In this document: piece by piece, positions 1 through 6,518 of the stretch
How positions within the stretch are numbered: position 1 is the first letter of the stretch
Layout of the letters: the number at the start of each line of letters is the position of its first letter
Source of the DNA: JBOGIF01 sp050742415
GTDB lineage: Bacteria; Actinomycetota; Acidimicrobiia; Acidimicrobiales; AC-14
Assembly (NCBI GenBank): GCA_050742415.1
Contig: JBOGIF010000003.1
Coordinates: 1-28,069, forward strand
Reading direction: 5' to 3'
Length of the DNA stretch: 28,069 bases
The notes under the pieces: generated by a model
Database searches by the model: none
What the model saw: the letters and a program-made list of their open reading frames with translations, nothing else
What the model was told of the DNA's origin: nothing
Position numbers and translations under genes: made by a program

Positions 1-49
1 TCAAGGCTGCCAGACGACCTTGAACGTCCCCAGAACGGGAAGTTTGGGG
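1..49 (-). terminator. Two hairpins just downstream of prcA
   Basis: Directly after the prcA stop codon there are two inverted repeats. The first pairs CCCCA (28-32) with TGGGG (45-49), and inside it AAC (34-36) with GTT (42-44) around a 5-nt loop. The second pairs TCAAGG (1-6) with CCTTGA (18-23) around an 11-nt loop. No T-tract follows either on the minus strand, and the window ends here. They may end or attenuate the proteasome operon, or mark a processing site before whatever follows. This is inferred from pairing only. Confidence 0.35.
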
Positions 50-51
50 CG

Positions 52-735
52 CTAGGCAGGCGTCAGCAGGTCGGCGAGCTCGCTGTCGACGACGCGGCGG
101 AAGCGGCGGCCGGTACCTCGGCGGTCGAGCACAGCCACCTCGAGGTCGGCGGCGGCGAGGGTGCGCTCGGGCCCGCCCAGGGCCACCACCGCGGCCCGGA
201 GGGCAGTGCCGACGGCCATGCCCTCCCCGACCTCCTCGCGGAGCCTCTCCCGGACGGCGTCGGCGTCTCCACCCAGCACGGTGAGCACCCGCTCGTCGAC
301 GACCGTGCCGTCGTAGGAGATCCGGTAGAACTGGTCGGAGGCCTCGTCGTCGCCCAGCTCGGCCACCAGGATCTCGATCTCCATGGGCTTCAGCTCATGC
401 GTGAACACCTGGCCCAGCAGCTGAGCGTAGGCGTTGGCCAGCGAGCCGCCGTCGACGTCCTCCCGTGAGTAGGCGAAGCCCTTCATGTCGGCGTGGCGCA
501 CGCCGGCGGTGCGCAGCGAGTCGAACTCGCTGAACTTGCCCACCCCGGCGAAGGCGATGCGGTCGTATATCTCGCTGATCTTGTGCAGCGTGCGCGACGG
601 GTTGTCGGCGCAGAGCAGGATGCCGTGGTCGTAGCTGACGGCCGCCAGCGCCCGGCCCCGGGCGATGCCCTTGCGGGCGTAGTCGGCCTTGTCCTTCATC
701 AGCTGCTCGGGAGCGACGTAGAACGGCATGCTCAT
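52..735 (-). CDS. prcA: 20S proteasome alpha subunit PrcA
   Basis: This is the non-catalytic alpha subunit of the actinobacterial 20S proteasome. It forms the outer heptameric rings that gate the core and bind the C-termini of the ring ATPase. The 227-residue product begins MSMPFYVAPEQ, as the family does, followed by a gated N-terminal helix and the Ntn-hydrolase fold (AAVSYDHGILL, YDRIAFAGVGK). It lacks the N-terminal catalytic Thr of the beta subunit. I chose ATG at 735 because GAGGG lies 7 nt upstream, overlapping the prcB stop. A GTG at 765 would lie 20 nt inside prcB and add a non-family extension; an ATG at 729 is also possible. The gene is 10 nt downstream of prcB, the usual prcB-prcA order, so the two subunits should be made together. 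pafA, the Pup ligase, is not in the window. Confidence 0.96.
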   Translation of the reverse strand: MSMPFYVAPEQLMKDKADYARKGIARGRALAAVSYDHGILLCADNPSRTLHKISEIYDRIAFAGVGKFSEFDSLRTAGVRHADMKGFAYSREDVDGGSLANAYAQLLGQVFTHELKPMEIEILVAELGDDEASDQFYRISYDGTVVDERVLTVLGGDADAVRERLREEVGEGMAVGTALRAAVVALGGPERTLAAADLEVAVLDRRGTGRRFRRVVDSELADLLTPA

Positions 736-745
736 GACAAGGCCC

Positions 746-1555
746 TCATCGCGGTTGGCCCTCACTGGTCTTGCGGGCGATGAGCACGCCGAAGCGCTCG
801 GCCACCTCGGGATCGGCCACCCGCTCGAAGCCGGCGGCGGTGATGGTGGCCACGGTCGGGTAGATGCGGCGGACGACGTCGGGGCCGCCGGTGGCCGAGT
901 CCTCGTCGGCCGCCTGGTAGAGGGATTCGATGGCCAGCTCGATGGCCATCTCCCGCTCCATCGCGTCGCGGTACCCGAGCTTGATCGTGGTCCGGGCGTC
1001 GCGCCCTCCGGAGCCGGTGGCGTGGAAGTCGTCCTCCTCGTAGCGGCCGCCCGTGAGGTCGTACTTGAAGATCCGCCCGACGCTGCGGCGCAGGTCGTAG
1101 CCGGCGTAGATGGGAACGACGGCCAGGCCCTCCATGGCCATCGGCAGGTTGGCCCGCACCATCTGGCCCAGCTTGTTTGCCTTGCCCTCGAGGCTGAGCA
1201 CCATCCCCTCCACCTTCTCGTAGTGCTCGAGCTCGGTCTGGAAGAGCTTGACCATCTCGATGGCGGGGCCGGCCGCGCCGGCGATGGAGACGCCGGAGTG
1301 ACGGTCAGCTGCGAAGACCTTCTCGATTGAGCGGTGGGCGATGGTGTGGCCCTCAGTGGCTCGGCGGTCGCCGGCCATCACCACGCCATCGGCATAGCGG
1401 ATGGCCACGATCGTGGTCCCGTGGGGGATCTGAACCGGGTTAGGCGGGTCGGACCTGGCGGCCTCGAACCCGGCCGGCCCCGGGCCCTGGCGCCGCAGGA
1501 GCTCGAAGAAGCTGGGCCCTGGGTCGTTCCCCGGGCTGAACAGGGGCAGGTTCAT
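746..1555 (-). CDS. prcB: 20S proteasome beta subunit PrcB (catalytic)
   Basis: This is the proteolytic beta subunit of the 20S core, made as a precursor that cleaves itself during assembly. The 269-residue product has a propeptide of about 46 residues, then HGTTIVAI, so the mature N-terminal nucleophile is Thr47. Asp63 and Lys79 sit at the positions of the conserved Asp17 and Lys33 counted from the mature Thr, and a GSGG motif follows later, so the active site looks intact. No Shine-Dalgarno sequence precedes the ATG, which contrasts with pup; a TAGCCT box lies 9 nt upstream. The gene follows the exported NTR-like gene by 67 nt and is followed by prcA. Identification is from motifs and from the neighbouring pup, dop and arc. 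Confidence 0.97.
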   Translation of the reverse strand: MNLPLFSPGNDPGPSFFELLRRQGPGPAGFEAARSDPPNPVQIPHGTTIVAIRYADGVVMAGDRRATEGHTIAHRSIEKVFAADRHSGVSIAGAAGPAIEMVKLFQTELEHYEKVEGMVLSLEGKANKLGQMVRANLPMAMEGLAVVPIYAGYDLRRSVGRIFKYDLTGGRYEEDDFHATGSGGRDARTTIKLGYRDAMEREMAIELAIESLYQAADEDSATGGPDVVRRIYPTVATITAAGFERVADPEVAERFGVLIARKTSEGQPR

Positions 1556-1564
1556 GGTTGAGGG

Positions 1565-1570
1565 AGGCTA
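1565..1570 (-). promoter_or_regulatory. Possible -10 box directly upstream of prcB
   Basis: On the minus strand TAGCCT fits the actinobacterial TAnnnT -10 pattern and ends 9 nt before the prcB ATG. The intervening bases contain no ribosome binding site. A transcript starting about 7 nt after this box would be almost leaderless and would give prcBA its own expression separate from dop-pup. No good -35 is visible at 17-18 nt, so this is tentative. Confidence 0.25.
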
Positions 1571-1622
1571 GCCCCGCTCCTGGGAGCCACCGAGCGGCTC
1601 GTCGCCCTCCGCTCCGGACCGG

Positions 1623-2123
1623 TCAGCCAGTGAAGCGCGGCCGGCCGGGCTGCGGTTGAGCCGGCGGTGCCGTCCCCGGTGGCGTGGTCGTCACGGACGT
1701 CGACGGGACCAGCTCACGGGTGCCGCTGAAGAGCGACGTGGTGGCCGAGCCGTCGGCGGCCGTGTCGGCGTAGACCCGGTACCGCTTGCCGACCTCGAAC
1801 GGGAAGCCACAGGTGGGGCCCTCACGGGCGGTGCCCACCTCGCGGCGGTCGCCGGCGGGCCCCTTCAGAACGCGCTCCACCGAGAGGGTCCAGAAGACCG
1901 TGTCCCCGCTGTTGACGGTGGATCTGCCGGCCTTGGGGTCCCGGATGGAGAGCGCCGTTCCCTCGAAGACCAGATCGGCGGCAGCGAACTGCTGTTGCTC
2001 GACGACCTGTTCCGACAGGGAGGGGTCCCGCGCTATCGAGCAGGCGTGAACCGGTCCAGCGGTGCCAACGACCAGGGCCGACGATAGGACCAGGCCGGCC
2101 AGTACGGACGCGCCGCCTCGCAT
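1623..2123 (-). CDS. Exported NTR/TIMP-like small protein
   Basis: The function is unknown. The 166-residue product has a clear signal peptide (about residues 1-27: Arg near the start, a hydrophobic core, a VHA cleavage site) and the mature chain would begin with Cys. The mature part resembles the netrin/TIMP-like OB fold in its order of motifs: N-terminal Cys, ADLVFEGTAL, WTLSVERVLKG, then TCGFPFEVGKRYRVYA and a closing LFSGTRELV. The second Cys of the late pair seen in TIMPs is missing here. The tail is a Pro/Thr-rich stretch. The residue before the Cys-proximal Ala is His, so it does not fit a lipobox. The start is ATG at 2123, 7 nt after the pup stop with AGG upstream; a longer reading would overlap pup. 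An exported protein is unexpected within a cytoplasmic proteolysis operon. The NTR assignment is my reading of the pattern. Confidence 0.72.
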   Translation of the reverse strand: MRGGASVLAGLVLSSALVVGTAGPVHACSIARDPSLSEQVVEQQQFAAADLVFEGTALSIRDPKAGRSTVNSGDTVFWTLSVERVLKGPAGDRREVGTAREGPTCGFPFEVGKRYRVYADTAADGSATTSLFSGTRELVPSTSVTTTPPGTAPPAQPQPGRPRFTG

Positions 2124-2130
2124 CGAAGGC

Positions 2131-2325
2131 CTACTGACCACCCTTTTGGATATAGGAGCGAACGAAGTCCTCAGCGTTGGTCTCCAACACTTCGTCGATC
2201 TCGTCCAGCAGCTCATCGAGCTCGGCCTTCAGCTTGTCGCCCTGCTTGGTGGCGGGCGGCACAGCCTCGGCCACCTCGTCGGTACGGTTAGGAGCCTGCT
2301 TTCTCTTCTGCTCTCGCTCGGCCAT
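2131..2325 (-). CDS. pup: Prokaryotic ubiquitin-like protein Pup
   Basis: Pup is the small disordered protein that is ligated to lysines of target proteins by PafA and marks them for the proteasome. The 64-residue product has a charged N-terminus (MAEREQKRKQ), which ARC/Mpa engages to begin unfolding, a central helical segment (KLKAELDELLDEIDEVLE) that binds the ATPase coiled coils, and a C-terminal KGGQ. The terminal Gln means it must be deamidated to Glu by Dop before ligation. It has the best ribosome binding site of the operon, AGGAGG with 9 nt to the ATG; the dop stop codon TAG is the start of that same stretch (TAGGAGG). This suits the need for much more Pup than enzyme. Confidence 0.98.
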   Translation of the reverse strand: MAEREQKRKQAPNRTDEVAEAVPPATKQGDKLKAELDELLDEIDEVLETNAEDFVRSYIQKGGQ

Positions 2326-2338
2326 TCGTGCTCGCCTC

Positions 2339-3841
2339 CTAGGGGGACCCCAGCGCCCTTACGAGGTCACCGGGAGTCTCACACTCAGCCAACAAGCTAT
2401 CGACGTGCGCAGCCGTACCCTTGAGCGGCTCCATCATCGGCACCCTCCGCAGCGGGTCCGAGCCCAGGTCGAAGACCAGGGAGTCCCAGTTGGCGGCCGC
2501 GATCGAAGCCGACCAGCGCTGGAGGCACCGACCCCGGAAATAGGCCCTCGTGCTACGAGGAGGCTCGGTCACCGCATTGTCGACCTCGGCGTCAGTGACG
2601 AGCTTCTCGGCTCCGAGCCGGGCGAACAGCGACCGCTCGGGCCGTACGTCGTGGTACTGCAAATCGAGGGCCGCCAGCCGGGCGTCGTCCCAACCCAACC
2701 CGTGGCGCTCCCGGTAGGCGTCGACCAGCTGGCGCTTGGCCACCCAGTCGATCTGGTTGGCGAGGCGGGCCGGATCGACCTCCAGTGCCCCGAGCACGCC
2801 CTCCCAGCGGTCGAGCACGTCGCGCCCCACTTCCTCGCCGACCGCTTCCAGCCCCCGGCTCTCGGCGTACTTGCGAGCCCGGTCGAGCTCCTCCCATTGG
2901 ATCTCCAGCGCCGTCATCCGCCGCCCGTCGGCGAGCAGCAGCGGGTGGGACAACGACAGGTCGTAGCTGACCGCCCGGTGCGAGAGCACCGGTGTCGCCA
3001 GGGCGTGGTCGAGGCCGGCCACCTCGTCGTCCTCGATCATTGCGAGGATGATCGAGGTGACGCCCAGCTTCAGGTAGGTCGAGAGCTCGGCCATGTTGGC
3101 GTCGCCGCAGATCACGTGGAGCCGGCGGTACTTGGAGGCGTCGGCGTGGGGCTCGTCGCGCGTGTTGACGAGCGGACGCTTCAGCGTGGTCTCGAGGCCG
3201 ATCTCCTCCTCGAAGAAGTCGGCCCGTTGGCTGATCTGGAACGGCACTTGGGCCGACCCCAGGCCCGGGGCCTCGGAACCGACCTTGCCGGCGCCGGTGT
3301 AGACCTGCCGGGTCACGAAGTGCGGCATGACGTACTGCGCGATGCGCGAGAACGGCACCGCCCGGTCCATCAGGTAGTTCTCGTGGCACCCGTAGGAGTT
3401 GCCCTTGCGGTCCGAGTTGTTCTTATAGACGGCGATGCTGTGGCCGGCCGGCAGCACCTCGGAGGCGGCCTCGATGGAGCGGGCGAGGGTGCGCTCCCCG
3501 GCCCGGTCGTAGAGCACGACCTCACGAGCGTCGGCGCATTCGGGCGTGGAGTACTCGGGGTGGGCGTGGTCGACGTAGTAGCGGGCGCCGTTGGTGAGCA
3601 CGGCGTTCACCAGGTGGGTCTCGATCTCAGGCGCCGACGCGCCCTCCCGGGCGAAGCCACGGGCGTCGCGCCCCGGCGACTCGTCCTCGAAGTCCCAGGC
3701 CACCTTGCGCTCGGCCGTGCGCTGGGCGCGGGCCACGTAGGCGTTGATCAGCAGCGACGATGCAGTGACGGGGTTCGAGTCGCCACCGCGCAGGATGATC
3801 CCGTACTCGGTCTCGATCCCGCAGACCTTCCTGATGGCCAT
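2339..3841 (-). CDS. dop: Pup deamidase/depupylase Dop
   Basis: Dop converts the C-terminal Gln of Pup to Glu and removes Pup from substrates. The 500-residue product has the carboxylate-amine ligase fold shared with PafA: the GIETEYG metal/ATP motif at about 8-14, and YYVDHAHPEYSTPE with the catalytic Asp at about 91. A segment at about 40-66 (RKVAWDFEDESPGRDARGF) is the extra loop that marks Dop and is absent from PafA, which is why I call Dop. VYKNNSDRKGNSYGCHENYL is the ATP-binding region. It has no evident Shine-Dalgarno sequence; its ATG lies 2 nt after the arc stop, so it probably depends on translational coupling to arc. Its stop overlaps the pup ribosome binding site. Confidence 0.97.
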   Translation of the reverse strand: MAIRKVCGIETEYGIILRGGDSNPVTASSLLINAYVARAQRTAERKVAWDFEDESPGRDARGFAREGASAPEIETHLVNAVLTNGARYYVDHAHPEYSTPECADAREVVLYDRAGERTLARSIEAASEVLPAGHSIAVYKNNSDRKGNSYGCHENYLMDRAVPFSRIAQYVMPHFVTRQVYTGAGKVGSEAPGLGSAQVPFQISQRADFFEEEIGLETTLKRPLVNTRDEPHADASKYRRLHVICGDANMAELSTYLKLGVTSIILAMIEDDEVAGLDHALATPVLSHRAVSYDLSLSHPLLLADGRRMTALEIQWEELDRARKYAESRGLEAVGEEVGRDVLDRWEGVLGALEVDPARLANQIDWVAKRQLVDAYRERHGLGWDDARLAALDLQYHDVRPERSLFARLGAEKLVTDAEVDNAVTEPPRSTRAYFRGRCLQRWSASIAAANWDSLVFDLGSDPLRRVPMMEPLKGTAAHVDSLLAECETPGDLVRALGSP

Positions 3842-3843
3842 GA

Positions 3844-5640
3844 CTAAAGGTACTGGCCGGTGCCCACGCGCTCGATCGCCCGCCCGCCGGTGGCGTCCTT
3901 GCCCTCCGACATGAGCGTGCGCACGTAGACGATGCGCTCCCCCTTCTTGCCCGAGATCTTGGCCCAGTCGTCGGGGTTGGTGGTGTTGGGCAGGTCCTCG
4001 TGCTCCTTGTACTCCTGCTTGATGGAGGCGAGCAGATCGGACGTGCGGACCCCGCGGCCCTTGCCGGCGATGGTGCGCTTGATGGCCAGCTTCTTGGCGC
4101 GCCGCACGATGTTCTCGATCATCGCCCCCGAGGAGAAGTCCTTGTAGTAGAGGACCTCCTTGTCCCCGTTCTGGTAAGTCACCTCCAGGAAGCGGTTGTC
4201 GTCGCCGTCCTTGTACATCTCCTCCACGGTCACCTTGATCATGGCCTCGACCGTCTTGGAGCGGTCGCCGCCCCCGAGCGACGCGACCTCGGCCTCCTCG
4301 AGGGGCAGGTCGGCGGTGAGGTAGCGCCGGAAGATCTGGGCTGCGGCCACGGAGTTGGGCCGTTCGATCTTGATCTTCACGTCGAGCCGTCCGGGCCTCA
4401 GGATGGCGGGGTCGATCAGGTCCTCACGGTTGGATGCGCCGATGACGATCACGTTCTTCAACGTCTCCACGCCGTCGATCTCGGCTAGCAGCTGGGGGAC
4501 GATCGTCGCTTCCATGTCGGAGGAGATTCCGGTGCCGCGAGTGCGGAACAACGAGTCCATCTCGTCGAAGAAGACGATGACCGGCCAACCCTCCTCCGAC
4601 TTCTCCCGGGCCCGCTGGAACACCAGGCGGATCTGGCGCTCGGTCTCGCCCACGTACTTGTTGAGCAGCTCGGGGCCCTTGATGTTGAGGAAGTAGCTGC
4701 GTGCTTCCTTGTCGCCGGTGACCTCGCTCACCTTCTGGGCGAGGGAGTTGGCGACCGCCTTGGCGATGAGCGTCTTGCCGCAACCGGGAGGCCCGTAGAG
4801 CAGGATGCCCTTGGGCGCCGGCAGCTTGTGCTCCTCGAACAGCTTGCGGTGCACGAACGGCAGCTCCACGGCGTCGGTGATCTGCTCGATCTGGTCGTCG
4901 AGGCCGCCCACGTCGTCGTAGGAGACGTCGGGCACCTCCTCCAGGATCAGCTCCTCGACCTCGGGCCGGGGCAGGCGCTCGAGCAGCAGCCCGGCCCGGG
5001 GATCGAGCAGCACGCTGTCGCCGGCCCGCAGCTTCTCGCCCCGCAGCTTCTCGGCCAGCTCGACAACCCGCTCCTCGTCGGCCCGGCCCACCACGATCGC
5101 CCGCAGCCCATCGTCGAGCAGCTCCTTCAGGGTGGTGACCTCACCCGAGACCTCGGCGCCCCGAGCCAGCACCACGTTCAGCGACTCGTTGAGCACGACT
5201 TCCTGGCCCCGGACGAGCTCGTCGGCCTCGATCTCGGGGTGGAGGGCCACCCGCAGCTTGCGGCCGGCGGAGAACACGTCGACCGTGCCGTCGTCGTTGC
5301 GACCGAGGAACGTGCCGTAGCCCGAAGGGGGCTGGGTGAGCTTCTCCACCTCGCGCCTCAGCTCGGCGATGTGGTCACGCGACTCGCGAAGCGTGTACGA
5401 CAGCTTCTCGTTCTGGGACACGGCCTGGGCGAGCTGGCCCTTGGTCTCCAGCAGGCGCTCCTCGAGGGTGCGGACGCGCTTAGGGGCGTCCTGCAGCTTG
5501 CGCCGTAGCTGGACGACCTCCTCTTCGAGCGACTTGACCTGCTCGAGGAGACCGCCGACCTCCTGCGCGTAGTCCGCCAACCGCCGTTCGTACTCGGAGC
5601 TTGCCGAGGGGATCACCTCCTCAGGGGCAAAAGCCAACAT
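3844..5640 (-). CDS. arc: Proteasome-activating AAA ATPase (ARC/Mpa)
   Basis: This hexameric ring ATPase recognises Pup, unfolds pupylated proteins and threads them into the 20S core. The 598 residues show an N-terminal coiled coil (about 15-102) that binds Pup, two OB domains (about 105-235), and one AAA domain with Walker A GPPGCGKT at 283-290, Walker B VIVFFDE at 354-360 and an arginine-rich ILRPGRLD region. The C-terminus is GQYL, the HbYX-like tail that opens the PrcA gate. Length and order match the actinobacterial family (Mpa in Mycobacterium). The ATG has GGAGAAGGG with 8 nt spacing. It is the first gene of the minus-strand operon and diverges from the ferredoxin gene. Confidence 0.97.
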   Translation of the reverse strand: MLAFAPEEVIPSASSEYERRLADYAQEVGGLLEQVKSLEEEVVQLRRKLQDAPKRVRTLEERLLETKGQLAQAVSQNEKLSYTLRESRDHIAELRREVEKLTQPPSGYGTFLGRNDDGTVDVFSAGRKLRVALHPEIEADELVRGQEVVLNESLNVVLARGAEVSGEVTTLKELLDDGLRAIVVGRADEERVVELAEKLRGEKLRAGDSVLLDPRAGLLLERLPRPEVEELILEEVPDVSYDDVGGLDDQIEQITDAVELPFVHRKLFEEHKLPAPKGILLYGPPGCGKTLIAKAVANSLAQKVSEVTGDKEARSYFLNIKGPELLNKYVGETERQIRLVFQRAREKSEEGWPVIVFFDEMDSLFRTRGTGISSDMEATIVPQLLAEIDGVETLKNVIVIGASNREDLIDPAILRPGRLDVKIKIERPNSVAAAQIFRRYLTADLPLEEAEVASLGGGDRSKTVEAMIKVTVEEMYKDGDDNRFLEVTYQNGDKEVLYYKDFSSGAMIENIVRRAKKLAIKRTIAGKGRGVRTSDLLASIKQEYKEHEDLPNTTNPDDWAKISGKKGERIVYVRTLMSEGKDATGGRAIERVGTGQYL

Positions 5641-5661
5641 ACACCGGGCCCTTCTCCGAAC

Positions 5662-5667
5662 AGGTTA
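5662..5667 (-). promoter_or_regulatory. Candidate -10 box for the arc-dop-pup operon
   Basis: On the minus strand TAACCT fits TAnnnT and lies 21 nt upstream of the arc ATG. Transcription starting about 7 nt later would give a leader of about 15 nt that still includes the GGAGAAGGG ribosome binding site. No convincing -35 is seen at 17-18 nt. The 146-bp gap is the only sizeable non-coding space before the operon, so a promoter must be near here or lie within the ferredoxin gene. Confidence 0.35.
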
Positions 5668-5705
5668 ACCCCGGTGGCTGGTTTTACTGGTGATTTCCGG
5701 GTAAA

Positions 5706-5735
5706 TTGGACACCGAGGTGGAGCGTCGTTAGCTT
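5706..5735 (+). promoter_or_regulatory. Candidate promoter for the ferredoxin gene
   Basis: TTGGAC (5706-5711) and TAGCTT (5730-5735) are separated by 18 nt, acceptable for a primary-sigma actinobacterial promoter with a TAnnnT -10. A start near 5742 would leave a leader of about 45 nt with GAGG (5774-5777) 9 nt before the ATG. It lies back to back with the arc promoter region, so the two directions could share regulation. Confidence 0.4.
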
Positions 5736-5786
5736 CCCACCCGGTTTCAACCGACCACGGAACCCGACGAGGCGAGGCAGGCACAC

Positions 5787-6029
5787 ATGGCCATGAAGGT
5801 CTGGATCGACCAGGATCTGTGCACAGGCGACGGGTTGTGCGAGGAGATCGCGCCCGACGTGTTCACGTTGCTCGACGACGGCCTCGCCTACATCAAGGAC
5901 GGCGGCAAGGTCCTGAGCGACCCCGGTGGCGTCGAAGGCCTCGGCGTCGTGCCGGCGGGCCAGGAAGACGGCACCATCGAGTCGGCCGAAGAGTGCCCCG
6001 GGGAGTGCATCTTCATCGAGGTCGACTGA
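5787..6029 (+). CDS. Small ferredoxin with Asp in the cluster motif
   Basis: This is a small iron-sulfur electron carrier of the bacterial/archaeal single-cluster type. The 80 residues show Cys12-x2-Asp15-x2-Cys18 near the N-terminus and Cys70-Pro near the C-terminus, with a further Cys74 (ECPGEC). Asp15 replaces the second Cys of the usual CxxCxxC. A similar Asp is known in Pyrococcus furiosus ferredoxin, where the cluster is [3Fe-4S] or Asp-ligated [4Fe-4S]; the same is inferred here. A Gly-rich insert lies between about residues 37 and 62. There are two possible in-frame starts, ATG 5787 and ATG 5793. GAGG is 9 nt from the first. Ferredoxins beside the proteasome ATPase recur in Actinobacteria, but the redox partner is not visible here. 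Confidence 0.9.
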   Translation: MAMKVWIDQDLCTGDGLCEEIAPDVFTLLDDGLAYIKDGGKVLSDPGGVEGLGVVPAGQEDGTIESAEECPGECIFIEVD

Positions 6030-6042
6030 ACCGAGAGTCCAC

Positions 6043-6078
6043 CCGCAGTTGACCCACCTTTGCCGGGGACAACTGCGG
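6043..6078. terminator. Hairpin between convergent ferredoxin and msrB genes
   Basis: A perfect 9-bp inverted repeat, CCGCAGTTG (6043-6051) and CAACTGCGG (6070-6078), encloses 18 nt in which CCC (6053-6055) can pair with GGG (6066-6068). It sits 13 nt after the ferredoxin stop and 9 nt after the msrB stop on the other strand, so it probably serves as a bidirectional terminator. Neither side has a long T-run. Confidence 0.65.
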
Positions 6079-6087
6079 ATGGGCGAG

Positions 6088-6498
6088 TCAGGCGGTGGAG
6101 TCGGTGTCGGAGGCGAGGTTCAACGACAGTGAGTTGATGCAGTAGCGCTGGCCGGCAGAACCGGGACCGTCGGGGAAGACGTGGCCCAGGTGGCTGCCGC
6201 AGCGGCGACAGGTGACCTCGGTGCGGCGCATCCCGTGGCTGGTGTCCTCGTGCAGCTCGACGCTCTCGGCCACCATCGGCTCGGTGAAGCTGGGCCATCC
6301 GGTCCCTGAGTCGAACTTGGCGTCGGACCCGAACAGGTCGGCCCCGCACGCTGCGCACCGGTACACGCCCTCGTCCTTGGCGTGCACGTAGCGGCCGGTG
6401 AAGGCCGGCTCCGTGCCCTTGCGCCGGAGCACCTCGTACTGCTCGGGTGTCAGCTCCTCGCTCCACTCCTGCTCGCTCTTGACGATCTCGGGTGCCAT
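6088..6498 (-). CDS. msrB: Peptide methionine-R-sulfoxide reductase MsrB
   Basis: MsrB reduces the R form of methionine sulfoxide in oxidised proteins, using thioredoxin or a similar donor. The 136-residue cytosolic protein has the two zinc-binding CxxC pairs (Cys48/51 and Cys97/100), the GTGWPSF substrate loop (65-71) with Thr66 where some family members have the resolving Cys, and the catalytic RYCINS with Cys120. Without the Cys at 66 it may use another resolving route. It lies 20 nt downstream of the marP-like gene on the same strand and so may be the last gene of that transcript. The ribosome binding site is poorly spaced (GGGAG abuts the ATG). The hairpin at 6043-6078 follows. Confidence 0.96.
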   Translation of the reverse strand: MAPEIVKSEQEWSEELTPEQYEVLRRKGTEPAFTGRYVHAKDEGVYRCAACGADLFGSDAKFDSGTGWPSFTEPMVAESVELHEDTSHGMRRTEVTCRRCGSHLGHVFPDGPGSAGQRYCINSLSLNLASDTDSTA

Positions 6499-6518
6499 CT
6501 CCCGAGGTTACGGCGTCC

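Noticed and set aside
735..765. GTG 765 as the prcA start
   Set aside because: It adds ten residues not found in the family and lies inside prcB; ATG 735 has a ribosome binding site and gives the expected N-terminus.
2177..3847. Long plus-strand open reading frame opposite dop
   Set aside because: It runs antisense to a clear Dop gene, has His/Arg/Val-biased, family-free composition and comes from the high GC content.
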